From: JANMAT01 sp031359995
Lineage (GTDB): Bacteria; Actinomycetota; Acidimicrobiia; Acidimicrobiales; Ilumatobacteraceae
Length of the DNA stretch: 64,000 nucleotides
Direction: 5' to 3'
Assembly (NCBI GenBank): GCA_031359995.1
Contig: JANMAT010000055.1
Coordinates: 1-64,000, forward strand
In this document: piece by piece, positions 8,262 through 16,198 of the stretch
Position numbering within the stretch: the first letter of the stretch is position 1
Layout of the letters: each line of letters begins with the position of its first letter
Translations under genes and position numbers: made by a program
The notes under the pieces: generated by a model
The model's input: only the letters and a program-made list of their open reading frames with translations
Told to the model about the DNA's origin: nothing
The model's database searches: none

Positions 8262-8519
8262 ATGGACGCGATCTCCAAGCCGACGCTGCTCGAGCCCGAC
8301 GAGCGGGGGCGCATCAGCCTGGCCCGCGTGCCCGGCGACATGGCCGACCGCTACGCCGCACGTCGGCTCGACGACGGCACGATCCTCCTGGAGCCGGTGG
8401 TCGTGCTTCCGCTCCGTGCGGTCGAGTCGCTCACCCGAGCGCTCGAGGCGAACGGTCGACGTCGCCGGGGCGAGTCGTCGACCACGCCGCTGGACGCCGT
8501 CCTGAAGCGACGTCGCTGA
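8262..8519 (+). CDS. Small AbrB/antitoxin-like protein
   Basis: 85 residues. It opens with a compact beta-rich segment (LLEPDERGRISLARV, then RRLDDGTILLEPVVVLP) that resembles a swapped-hairpin AbrB-type DNA-binding domain, followed by a basic helical tail (ESLTRALEANGRRRRG). That pattern, and the divergent RelE-like neighbour, suggest an antitoxin or small regulator. Type II antitoxins usually precede the toxin in one operon, so the divergent layout is unusual. ATG at 8262 is supported by a TACACT box 6 nt upstream. Confidence 0.55.
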   Translation: MDAISKPTLLEPDERGRISLARVPGDMADRYAARRLDDGTILLEPVVVLPLRAVESLTRALEANGRRRRGESSTTPLDAVLKRRR

Positions 8520-8532
8520 CGGTCCTCGCCCG

Positions 8533-9261
8533 TCAGGCCGCCTTGCGGCCGATGGCCAGCACGCTCAGGCCGAACGGGAGGGACGCGTGGCGCAGCACGG
8601 CCCGCTCGGCGGCGGCGACCGCGCCCAGCGCACCGCCCAGGCCCGACTCGTGCCGGTCGAGGTCGCTGGCCGTCTCGCCCCGTTCCAGCACCGCCTTGGC
8701 CGCGGCCGGGGGCACCAGGAACGTGTACGCCCCGGTGGCCCGTTCGACGGTGAGACCGTTGGCGGTGAGCAGGTCACGCAGCTGCCCGAGCGAGAACCGG
8801 CGCACGCCGTGGGTGACTCGGTCGTGGGCGCGCTGCAGCCGGCGCACGCCCGGCTCCCACAGGCACAGCACCCCGCCGGGGCGCACCACCCGGGCCAGTT
8901 CGGCCACGGCCAGGCGGGGCGCCGGCACCCCCGCGTGGTACAGCACGGTCACGCACAGCACGGCATCGAACGCGCCGTCGACGAAGGGCAGGCGGTTCAC
9001 GTCGCTGGCCACGAGCCCCGTCGCATCGGGGTGCTGCTCGCGGTAGAGCGCCAGCGCCATCGGCTCGATGTCGGCTGCGACCAGCGCACCGCGTTCGGCC
9101 ATCCACGCGCCCGTGGCGCCGGTACCGCCACCGACGTCGAGCAGGCGGCCGCCGCCGGGCAGGCGGGGCCCGAGCTCCTGGGCCAGCAGGGCCCGCGTGC
9201 TGCGGTACCACCAGTGGGCATCCTCGACCGCCGCCATGCGGCGGTACTCCTCGATCTCCAC
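8533..9261 (-). CDS. Class I SAM-dependent methyltransferase
   Basis: 242 residues with the Rossmann motif I LLDVGGGTGATGAWM (about residues 39-54), acidic residue at the end of strand 2 (VAADIEP), motif II/III around FDAVLCVTVLYH and a post-motif VVRPGGVLCLWEPG. The N-terminal EDAHWWYRSTR segment is typical of methyltransferases encoded beside polysaccharide or lipid glycosylation genes. It begins 3 nt after the stop of the large membrane protein gene, so the two are co-transcribed, and a role in modifying a cell-surface glycan or lipid is inferred. Substrate unknown. Confidence 0.85.
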   Translation of the reverse strand: MEIEEYRRMAAVEDAHWWYRSTRALLAQELGPRLPGGGRLLDVGGGTGATGAWMAERGALVAADIEPMALALYREQHPDATGLVASDVNRLPFVDGAFDAVLCVTVLYHAGVPAPRLAVAELARVVRPGGVLCLWEPGVRRLQRAHDRVTHGVRRFSLGQLRDLLTANGLTVERATGAYTFLVPPAAAKAVLERGETASDLDRHESGLGGALGAVAAAERAVLRHASLPFGLSVLAIGRKAA

Positions 9262-9264
9262 CGC

Positions 9265-11208
9265 TCAGCCGCCGGGTGGCGGGTTCTGCGGCACGAGCGC
9301 CAGGGTCTGAGCCGCCCGTTGGATCACCCCGGCGTCGCCCAGCTGCGAGCGCATCGTGGCGGCGAACGCCCGCAGGTCGTAGAAGAGGTAGCGGTCGTCC
9401 TTGCTCACCGCCACCGGCACGCCGACCAGGCGCTGCAGGTCGGCCTCCTGAGCGGTGCGCTGCTCGTCGGTGTAACCGAAGCGGTCGAAGGTGAGGCCGG
9501 TGAAGCCCACCGCGGCCACCGCGGTGAGCCACTGCTCGCCCGGCTGCTCGGCCAGGGCGTACGGGTAGTCGGGGTGGCGGCCCCGCATGTAGCCCCAGCT
9601 GTACTTCAGGCGGGGCTCGTAGATGTAGCCGACCGACTGGTCGTAGGCGCCCATGCGCTGGCGGGCCGGCGTCTCGGGGAAGCCGTTGTAGGGCAGCATG
9701 TAGACCGCGGCGCCGTCGCCCAGCGTCTGGTGCACCGCCCCGAAGAAGCCGCCCAGCGCGGCGTCGCGCGCCTTCACCGCGGCGTAGTCGGGCAGGTCCT
9801 GGCCGGCCTGGTCCAGGTAGGCCACGCCGCCGACCACCACGGCGACGGCCAGCGCCACGATCCGCCCGACCCCGGCCCGACCGGTGCCGGCACCGACGCG
9901 GGCGCGGCACCAGCCCATGAGCGCGTCGAGCACGTAGCACGACACGACCACACCGCAGAACGCGATCACGATCGAGATGCGGTTCCACGAGCGGATGTCG
10001 CGCAGGCCGACGCTGGAGATGATGTACGACAGCCCACCCATCGCCCCGACGATCATGCACAGCACGCTGAACAACCCGAGCTGCACCACCACCGTCATGC
10101 GCTCGTCGTCGTCGGCGGCGGCGCGCCGGCGGGCGCCGCCGATGGCCACCCGGCACGTGAGGGCGACCAGGGCGAGGGCCACCCCGGTGGCGGCGAACAG
10201 GCCGAGCTGCTGGCCCGACTCCGACTCGAACGCCGCGAGCAGGCCGCCGCGCCCCTGGCTGCGGTCGCTGAACGCGGCCAGCTTGGCCACGCGGTGGCCC
10301 TGGCGCGGGATGAACAGCTGCGAGATCTTCAGGCCGTACAGGTAGGTCTCGCCCGGGCGGCGACCGGCCACGACCTCGTTGGCCCCGTGGCTGGCCTGGT
10401 ACAGGAGCGTGGGCGACACGTTCACGGCGAACACGAGGCCGCCCGCCACGATGAGCCCGGCGGCGGCGGCCAGCGGGCGCCACCGGCCCGTACCGACGGC
10501 CCGGGCGACGCCGGCCACCGCGATCAGCATCATCGAGAACACGAAGTAGTAGGCGCCGGTGGAGGCCAGCCCGGCGCAGGCGGCGAGCATCCACCACGTG
10601 CGGGCGCTGCGCAGATCGAGCCGGCCCCGCCCACTGCTGCCGCCCGACGCCCGAAACAGCGGCACCGGGTCGCGCAGCACGGCCAGGGCGAGCAGGATGC
10701 CCACCGGCACCAGTTCGTAGCCGGACAGCAGCAGGTGGGTCTCGCCGCGGATCCAGTGGTAGGGCGCGATCGTGTACACCACGGCGCCGATGCCCGACAC
10801 CAGTCGCCCCACGCCCAGGCGCCGCAGCACCAGGTGGGCCACGAACGCCGTGCCGGCGAAGGTGAGCACGTAGAACAGGTTGATGGCCGCGGCCGGGGTC
10901 GGCGTGAGCGCCGCCAGCACCCGCAGCACCACCAGGTGCAGGTTGTCGACCCCCTGGGGCAGGTCGTGCACGGTCTGACCGAAGGGCCAGCCCAGGTTGG
11001 GGTTGTCCAGGTACCAGCCGTGACGCTCGAGCGAGCGCACCACCATCAGGTAGAAGCTGGCGTCGCCGTCGATGCTCCACGGAGCGCGCCACGGAGCGCG
11101 CCACAAGCGCAGGTGCACGACCATCACCACGACGGCCGCCACCGCCGCGCCCGCTGCCTCGGCCAGCAGGGCACGCAACCTGGGGAGCACGCCATCCGGC
11201 CCGAGCAC
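9265..11208 (-). CDS. Polytopic membrane protein, GT-C glycosyltransferase-like
   Basis: 647 residues from GTG 11208. About a dozen hydrophobic segments follow a short N-terminus, and the first extracytoplasmic loop begins with an acidic DGDASFYLMVVRSLERHGWY region, as in GT-C fold enzymes that use polyprenyl-phosphate sugars; a soluble domain follows the last membrane segment. I do not recognise a specific family. The start is chosen because TAGCCT lies 7 nt before this GTG; an ATG 42 nt upstream would put proline-rich residues ahead of the first helix. It is followed by a methyltransferase and is divergent from a sugar epimerase cluster. Confidence 0.7.
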   Translation of the reverse strand: MLGPDGVLPRLRALLAEAAGAAVAAVVVMVVHLRLWRAPWRAPWSIDGDASFYLMVVRSLERHGWYLDNPNLGWPFGQTVHDLPQGVDNLHLVVLRVLAALTPTPAAAINLFYVLTFAGTAFVAHLVLRRLGVGRLVSGIGAVVYTIAPYHWIRGETHLLLSGYELVPVGILLALAVLRDPVPLFRASGGSSGRGRLDLRSARTWWMLAACAGLASTGAYYFVFSMMLIAVAGVARAVGTGRWRPLAAAAGLIVAGGLVFAVNVSPTLLYQASHGANEVVAGRRPGETYLYGLKISQLFIPRQGHRVAKLAAFSDRSQGRGGLLAAFESESGQQLGLFAATGVALALVALTCRVAIGGARRRAAADDDERMTVVVQLGLFSVLCMIVGAMGGLSYIISSVGLRDIRSWNRISIVIAFCGVVVSCYVLDALMGWCRARVGAGTGRAGVGRIVALAVAVVVGGVAYLDQAGQDLPDYAAVKARDAALGGFFGAVHQTLGDGAAVYMLPYNGFPETPARQRMGAYDQSVGYIYEPRLKYSWGYMRGRHPDYPYALAEQPGEQWLTAVAAVGFTGLTFDRFGYTDEQRTAQEADLQRLVGVPVAVSKDDRYLFYDLRAFAATMRSQLGDAGVIQRAAQTLALVPQNPPPGG

Positions 11209-11215
11209 GGAGGTC

Positions 11216-11221
11216 AGGCTA
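11216..11221 (-). promoter_or_regulatory. Leaderless -10 box for the GT-C-like gene
   Basis: TAGCCT on the minus strand, 7 nt upstream of GTG 11208. It decides the start between several candidates. Confidence 0.45.
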
Positions 11222-11304
11222 GATGGCGGTGCCCGCCCGCACGGGGACACGGGTGAGTCCCGGTCGACGGCGCGCCTCGGCTAGCGTGCCGGGCAATCGC
11301 CATC

Positions 11305-12309
11305 ATGACGACCGTCGATCCCGCTCTTCTCCCTCTCGCCGGCCGCCACTGCGTGGTCACCGGCGGGCTCGGGTTCATCGGCTCCAACACGGTGCACGCC
11401 CTGGCTGCCGCGGGTGCGCGCGTGGTGGTCATCGACGCGCTCGTGCCCGAGCACGGCGGCGACGAGCGCAACCTCGACGGCGTCACCGGCACGGTCCAGG
11501 TCGTACGGGCCGACATCGCCGACGCCGACGCTGTGGGGCCCGCGGTCCGAGACGCCGCCGTCGTGTTCAACATCGCCGGTCAGGTCAGCCACCACGAGTC
11601 GATGGTCGACCCGCTGCGCGACCTCGACCTGAACGCCCGCTGCCACCTCGCCTTCCTCGAGGTGCTCCGGCGCGAGAACCCGACCGCCCGCGTGGTGCAC
11701 ACCTCCACCCGTCAGGTGTACGGCCGGCCCCGGTACCTGCCGGTGGACGAGGAGCACCCCACCGTCCCCGTCGATGTGAACGGCATCGACAAGCTCGCCG
11801 GCGAGCAGTTCCACCTCCTGTACGGGCGGGTGCACGGCCTGCCCGTCGTGGCCCTGCGCCTCACCAACGTGTACGGCCCCCGCCAGTCGCTCACCAAGGA
11901 GGGCCTCGGGTTCCTCCCCGTGTTCGTGCGGCGCGCCCTGAACGGCGACGACATCAGCGTGTTCGGCGACGGCAGCCAGCTGCGCGACTGCCTCCACGTG
12001 GACGACGTGGTGCGGGCCATGGCCCTGGCGGCCACGAACCCCGACGCGCCGGGCGAGATCTTCAACCTGGGCCACGCCGACGCGCTCTCGCTGCTCGAGA
12101 TCGCCCGGCTCACCACCGTCGCGGCCGCCACCGGCGCCACGGTGCACACGGTGCCGTGGCCCGACGACCTGGCCGCCATCGACATCGGCAGCTTCCAGGG
12201 CGACTTCGCCAAGGCCAAGCGCGTCCTCGGCTGGGACCCGGCGGTGTCGTTCGCCGCCGGCATCGCCGCCACCCTCGAGTTCTACCGGGAGCGTCCGTGG
12301 TACCGGTGA
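11305..12309 (+). CDS. NAD-dependent sugar epimerase/dehydratase (extended SDR)
   Basis: 334 residues. The dinucleotide motif GGLGFIGSN is at 20-28, the acidic residue VVIDAL follows strand 2, and the STRQVYG strand supplies Ser/Thr. The usual YxxxK pair reads NGIDK, with Asn159 where the catalytic Tyr is expected and Lys163 retained; the rest of the fold, including LRLTNVYGPRQ, is normal. It probably acts on a nucleotide sugar. It leads an operon: the DegT gene overlaps its end and a glycosyltransferase follows. TAGCGT at 11282-11287 is a likely -10 box, giving a short leader. Confidence 0.85.
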   Translation: MTTVDPALLPLAGRHCVVTGGLGFIGSNTVHALAAAGARVVVIDALVPEHGGDERNLDGVTGTVQVVRADIADADAVGPAVRDAAVVFNIAGQVSHHESMVDPLRDLDLNARCHLAFLEVLRRENPTARVVHTSTRQVYGRPRYLPVDEEHPTVPVDVNGIDKLAGEQFHLLYGRVHGLPVVALRLTNVYGPRQSLTKEGLGFLPVFVRRALNGDDISVFGDGSQLRDCLHVDDVVRAMALAATNPDAPGEIFNLGHADALSLLEIARLTTVAAATGATVHTVPWPDDLAAIDIGSFQGDFAKAKRVLGWDPAVSFAAGIAATLEFYRERPWYR

Positions 12310-13367
12310 TCGACCTCAGCCGCCGCGCCGGTCGCTACGGCGCCGCCTTCGCCGAGGTGACGGCGCGGGTGCTGGCCAGCGGGCACCTGCTCCTCGGCCC
12401 CGAGCTCGAGGCGTTCGAATCGGCCTTCGCCGCGTACGCCGGCGCCGAGCACTGCGTCGGGCTGGCCTCGGGGGCCGCCGCCATCCAGGTCGGCCTGGCC
12501 GCGCTCGGCGTCGGTCCCGGCGACGAGGTCCTCGTGCCCTCGTTCACCGCGGTGCCCACGGCGTCGGCGGTGTGCGCGCTGGGCGCCACACCCGTGCCGG
12601 TCGACGTCGACCCGGTCACCGCCGCCCTCGACCCGGCGGCCGCCGCCCGCGCCGTCACCAGCCGCACCCGTGCGGTCGTTCCCGTGCACCTGTACGGCCG
12701 GCCCGCGCCGCTGCCGGTCGAGCTCGGCGTGCCGATCCTGGAGGACGCCGCCCAGGCTCATGGCGCCGTCGGTCCGCAGCACGGCCGGCCGTCGGTGGGC
12801 ACCATCTACAGCTTCTACCCCACCAAGAACCTCGGCGGCATCGGCGACGGTGGTGCGCTGGTCACCGACGACGCCGACCTGGCCGCACTGGCCCGCCGGC
12901 TGCGCGTGCACGGCATGAGCGCCCAGTACGTGCACACCGAGATCAGCCAGAACTTCCGCATGAGCGAGCTGGAAGCGGCGTGGCTGCACCTGCTGCTCCC
13001 CGACCTCGACGCCGGGAACGCCCGGCGGCGCGCCGTCATGGCCGCCTACCGCGCCGCCGCGCCCAAGCTGCGCTGGCACGCCGATGACCCGCGCCACGTG
13101 TACCACCTGGCTGTGGCCCGCGTCGCCCAGCGCGATGCGTTCCGCCAGGCGTTGGCCGAGCGCGGCGTGTCGACCGGTGTGCACTACCCGGTGGCCGTGC
13201 ACCAGCAGCCGGCCTACCGCCACTTCGCCCGCGTCGCCTGCCCGAGCGCCGAGGCGTGGGCGGCGTCGTGCGTGAGCCTGCCGTGCTTCCCCGAGATCAC
13301 CGACGCCGAAGTGACACACGTGTCCGAGGTGGTCGCCCACGTCACCGACGGCCTCGTGCCGGTCTGA
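12297..13367 (+). CDS. DegT/DnrJ/EryC1-family sugar aminotransferase
   Basis: 356 residues. The PLP-binding fold includes GLASGAAAIQ, the PLP-stacking region ILEDAAQAHGA, and the Schiff-base Lys177 in YPTKNLGGIGDGG. The family makes amino sugars by transaminating keto-sugar nucleotides. GTG 12297 is preferred over GTG 12306 because GGGAG at 12287-12291 is correctly spaced for it, and it yields the family N-terminus MVPVIDLSRR. It overlaps the epimerase by 13 nt. The pair epimerase plus aminotransferase suggests synthesis of an amino sugar for a surface glycan. Confidence 0.9.
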   Translation: MVPVIDLSRRAGRYGAAFAEVTARVLASGHLLLGPELEAFESAFAAYAGAEHCVGLASGAAAIQVGLAALGVGPGDEVLVPSFTAVPTASAVCALGATPVPVDVDPVTAALDPAAAARAVTSRTRAVVPVHLYGRPAPLPVELGVPILEDAAQAHGAVGPQHGRPSVGTIYSFYPTKNLGGIGDGGALVTDDADLAALARRLRVHGMSAQYVHTEISQNFRMSELEAAWLHLLLPDLDAGNARRRAVMAAYRAAAPKLRWHADDPRHVYHLAVARVAQRDAFRQALAERGVSTGVHYPVAVHQQPAYRHFARVACPSAEAWAASCVSLPCFPEITDAEVTHVSEVVAHVTDGLVPV

Positions 13368-13379
13368 AGGTCCGCACCG

Positions 13380-14114
13380 ATGACAGCCCAACCAACCGGC
13401 AACCCGCTCGTGTCGTCGGTGTCGGCGTTCTTCCCCTGCTACAACGACCGCGACGCCATCGACAAGATGGTGCACGACGTGCATGCCGCGCTCGTCAAGC
13501 TCGTCGACGACTTCGAGATCATCGTCGTGAACGACGGCTCGAAGGACGACTCGCTCCAGGTGCTGCACGCGCTGCAGGCCGAGGTGCCCGAGCTGCGCGT
13601 GGTGAACCACGAGGTCAACCGCGGCTACGGCGGCGCGCTGCAATCGGGCTTCGCCGCCGCCACGCGCGACTGGGTCTTCTACACCGACGGCGATGCCCAG
13701 TACGACGCCGGTGAGATCGGGCGCCTCGTCGCCGCGATGGCACCCGGCGTCGACGTCGTGCAGGGCTGGAAGACGGGGCGCGGCGACCCGCTGCACCGCA
13801 AGGTGATCGGCCGCGTCTACCACCACACGGTGAAGCTGCTGTTCCGCCTGCACGTACGCGACACCGACTGCGACTTCCGGCTGATGCGGCGCGCGCTGCT
13901 GCAGCAGCTCGACCTGCGCTCCACATCGGGCGTCATCTGCGTGGAGATGATGCGCGGCTTCGAGCGCGCCGACGCCACCTTCGTGCAGGTCGGCGTGAGC
14001 CACTTCTTCCGGCCCCACGGCCGCAGCCAGTTCTTCCGCGTGCCCGCCATCGCCCGCTCGGCCCGGCAGCTCATCGAGCTGTGGTGGCGCCTGGTGGTCA
14101 GGCGCGGTCGCTGA
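13380..14114 (+). CDS. Family 2 glycosyltransferase (dolichol-phosphate mannose synthase-like)
   Basis: 244 residues with the GT2 opening VSAFFPCYNDRDAI, nucleotide-binding IIVVNDGSKDDS and the metal-binding motif TDGDAQYD. The C-terminal half (GRVYHHTVKLLFRLHVRDTDCDFRLMRR) matches polyprenyl-phosphate glycosyltransferases, and no membrane helices are obvious. It starts 12 nt after the aminotransferase, so epimerase, aminotransferase and glycosyltransferase likely form one pathway that charges a lipid carrier with a modified sugar; this could feed the divergent GT-C-like protein. Confidence 0.9.
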   Translation: MTAQPTGNPLVSSVSAFFPCYNDRDAIDKMVHDVHAALVKLVDDFEIIVVNDGSKDDSLQVLHALQAEVPELRVVNHEVNRGYGGALQSGFAAATRDWVFYTDGDAQYDAGEIGRLVAAMAPGVDVVQGWKTGRGDPLHRKVIGRVYHHTVKLLFRLHVRDTDCDFRLMRRALLQQLDLRSTSGVICVEMMRGFERADATFVQVGVSHFFRPHGRSQFFRVPAIARSARQLIELWWRLVVRRGR

Positions 14115-14142
14115 GGCGAGGGCACCGGTTCGCAACCGGCCG

Positions 14143-14201
14143 AAAACGCGAGACATCCCTGGCTCAGCGCGGCGAGCGATGAACCAGGGATGTCTCGTTT
14201 T
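14143..14201. terminator. Strong intrinsic terminator after the sugar gene cluster
   Basis: A perfect 14-bp stem, CGAGACATCCCTGG at 14149-14162 and its complement at 14184-14197, has a 21-nt loop. AAAA precedes the stem and TTTT follows it, so it can act for both strands. It lies 34 nt after the glycosyltransferase stop. Confidence 0.75.
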
Positions 14202-14528
14202 GGGAAGCAGCGTTGCTGTCGTCGACGAAGGTCGCTGCGCATCCGGCGCTTGGTAGGTACCTCGAAGGTACACAGGTTGGAAGCACCCGGTGCCAGGAGC
14301 GATCGCAGGCAGACGCCGCCGTCGAAGAGGTCCGGCCGGACTTCCTCTCAATGGCGGTGCAACGCTGCCTCAGCGGCCCGGCGGATCCCCATCCCCGGTT
14401 GCGTCCTGCTTCGACATCAGATCCTCCTCCCTACCGACCCAATGGGTCAGGAGCTGGCACTGAAAACTCTGCGGAACCTCACTTGTCACGATGCGCCTTC
14501 TCCATCGAGAAGACAAGTCTTGACTTCT
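14202..14528. other. Intergenic region with small palindromes and a 15-codon ORF
   Basis: No convincing long gene. It holds a 6-bp inverted repeat GTACCT-CGA-AGGTAC near 14257, a 12-bp palindrome GTCCGGCCGGAC at 14330-14341, an imperfect inverted repeat at 14509-14527 next to the stop of the following minus gene, and a minus-strand ATG at 14417 preceded by a GGGAGGAGGA Shine-Dalgarno sequence (14421-14431) that opens only 15 codons (to 14370). GC content is lower than in the flanking genes. Confidence 0.5.
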
Positions 14529-15494
14529 TCAGCTGATGCCGCGCGCGAGCAGGTCGCCCGCGAACGCGACCACGCCCGAGGCGAAAGCGTGGGGCGCTTC
14601 CCACGGCACGAAGTGCCCGCAGTCGCGCAACAGGAACGGCCCGACGTGGTCGGGGAACACGACCGCGGCCATGCGATCGAACTCGGGGTAGATCACGTGA
14701 TCCGACGTCCCGTGCAGCAGCAGCGTGCGCGTCTGCTCGTTGCGGGCCAGCACGCCGGGCTCGCTGCGCTGGCCCGCGTCGAACGAGCTCTCGTAGCCAC
14801 CGAAGCTGGCGCGCAGCTTGGCCGCATCGGCGAACGGTTCGGTGTGGAAGTCGACGGTGGCATCGCCACCGAGACGACCCGGTGCCGACGACGGATCGAG
14901 GAACGCGCCGGGGTGGGCCCAGAAGCGGCTCGTGTAGAACGTGGCGATGTAGCGCCGGCGCGCCTCGGGCGTGGCCAACTCGGCGGCGAGCGCGTCGGCG
15001 TCGGTGCCCTGGCGGATGAAGTAGTCGCTCGCCTCGCGCGCCGGCCGCGAGCGCAGGCCGGCCATCCGCTCCTTGTCGAACGGCAGCGGCGAGTTGAACA
15101 GCACCATGCGGTCGACCCAATCGCCATGGCGCAACGCGAGGTCTTGGACGACCGGACCGCCGAGGTCGCCGCCGGCGAGCACGACGCGCTCGTGGCCGAG
15201 ATGGTCGTGCACCAGCGCGTACAGGTCGTGGCTCATGGCCGGCACGTCGCGCCAGCCGTCGGGGGCCACGTCGCTGTCCCCGAAGCCGCGCAGGTCGGGC
15301 ACGATCACCTCGAACCCTGCGGCGGCGAGCGGTGCGATCACGCGCCAGAAGATGCGCTTCGTCTCGGGCCACCCGTGCACGAGCACCAGGGGCACGCCGC
15401 CGACACCCTCGCGAACGAAGGCCTGGCGAAAGCCGCGCGGTGACGCGTGGTGCACTGCGAAGCGGGATGGATCGATGTCGGCCGGCGTCGTCAT
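14529..15494 (-). CDS. Alpha/beta hydrolase, epoxide hydrolase-like
   Basis: 321 residues with the oxyanion motif HGWPE, the lid-preceding PDLRGFGDSD, and nucleophile elbow GGDLGG in which Asp110 is the nucleophile, as in epoxide hydrolases and haloalkane/haloacetate dehalogenases rather than esterases. The catalytic His is in RDCGHFVPWEAP near the C-terminus. The HGWPE motif favours epoxide hydrolase, but fluoroacetate-type dehalogenases share much of this pattern. It is a single gene with its own promoter. Confidence 0.87.
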   Translation of the reverse strand: MTTPADIDPSRFAVHHASPRGFRQAFVREGVGGVPLVLVHGWPETKRIFWRVIAPLAAAGFEVIVPDLRGFGDSDVAPDGWRDVPAMSHDLYALVHDHLGHERVVLAGGDLGGPVVQDLALRHGDWVDRMVLFNSPLPFDKERMAGLRSRPAREASDYFIRQGTDADALAAELATPEARRRYIATFYTSRFWAHPGAFLDPSSAPGRLGGDATVDFHTEPFADAAKLRASFGGYESSFDAGQRSEPGVLARNEQTRTLLLHGTSDHVIYPEFDRMAAVVFPDHVGPFLLRDCGHFVPWEAPHAFASGVVAFAGDLLARGIS

Positions 15495-15500
15495 GGCCCG

Positions 15501-15506
15501 AACCTA
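15501..15506 (-). promoter_or_regulatory. Leaderless -10 box for the epoxide hydrolase-like gene
   Basis: TAGGTT on the minus strand, 6 nt upstream of the ATG at 15494. Confidence 0.45.
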
Positions 15507-15600
15507 ACGGCACGCCCGATCGGCTTCCGTCTCGACGGACGAGGACGCGGACGCGGAGGCGGCCGCGGCGGCGGCTGCGGTGGTCGGCGCACCGGGCGCC

Positions 15601-15606
15601 TACCAT
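15601..15606 (+). promoter_or_regulatory. Leaderless -10 box for the NUDIX gene
   Basis: TACCAT lies 7 nt upstream of GTG 15614 and selects this start over in-frame upstream readings that are proline- and arginine-rich. Confidence 0.45.
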
Positions 15607-15613
15607 CAGCGGC

Positions 15614-16174
15614 GTGGCGGCCCACGACAAGTACCACCCCCTGCTCGACCAGGCCGGCCGCACGCTCAACCGCTGGTCGGCGCCCGACGCCCACCAGCGG
15701 CGGCTGCGCAGCGAGTTCATCCGCCACGTCTCGGGTCACACCGACTCGGTCTTCCGGTCCTGCGCCCACGGGCACGTGACCGCGTCGGCCATCGTGCTCG
15801 ACCACACCGGCCGGCGCGTGTTGATGACCAAGCACCCCCGGCTCGGGCGCTGGATCCAGATGGGCGGCCACATCGAACCCACCGACGCCACCGTCGAGGC
15901 CGCCGCCCTGCGGGAGGCCACCGAGGAGAGCGGCATCGTCGGGCTCGTGCTCGACCCCGACCCGGTCGACCTCGACATCCACTCCTTCGAGTGCCCGAAG
16001 GGCGTGCCGAACCGCCACCTCGACGTGCGCTTCCGGGTGGTCGCCCCGGTCGACGCCGTGGCCAGTTGCAGCGACGAGTCGTTGGCGGTCGATTGGTTCG
16101 ACGTCGGTGCGCTTCCGCGGGAGCTCGACGCGTCGACCCTTCGCCTCATCGCCCGGGCCGTCGCTCGCGGCTGA
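15614..16174 (+). CDS. NUDIX hydrolase
   Basis: 186 residues. The NUDIX box begins GGHIEPTDATVEAAALREAT and continues EESGI, giving the G-x5-E-x7-RE-x2-EE-x-G metal and pyrophosphate site. The strand before it (VLMTKHPRLGRWIQMGGH) and the domain after it (DIHSFECPKGVPNRHLDVRF) match actinobacterial NUDIX proteins that hydrolyse X-linked nucleoside diphosphates; specificity cannot be read from sequence. An N-terminal helical extension of about 50 residues precedes the domain. The start is at GTG 15614. Confidence 0.88.
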   Translation: MAAHDKYHPLLDQAGRTLNRWSAPDAHQRRLRSEFIRHVSGHTDSVFRSCAHGHVTASAIVLDHTGRRVLMTKHPRLGRWIQMGGHIEPTDATVEAAALREATEESGIVGLVLDPDPVDLDIHSFECPKGVPNRHLDVRFRVVAPVDAVASCSDESLAVDWFDVGALPRELDASTLRLIARAVARG

Positions 16175-16198
16175 CGACGATCACGCCGCCTGGTGTGG

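Noticed and set aside
8587..11256. An 889-codon open frame on the plus strand
   Set aside because: It is antisense to the GT-C-like gene and the methyltransferase, has a His/Gly/Arg/Val composition and no motif.
14213..14536. A 107-codon open frame on the plus strand
   Set aside because: Composition is mixed with no motif, no ribosome-binding site or promoter, and it runs into the convergent hydrolase gene.
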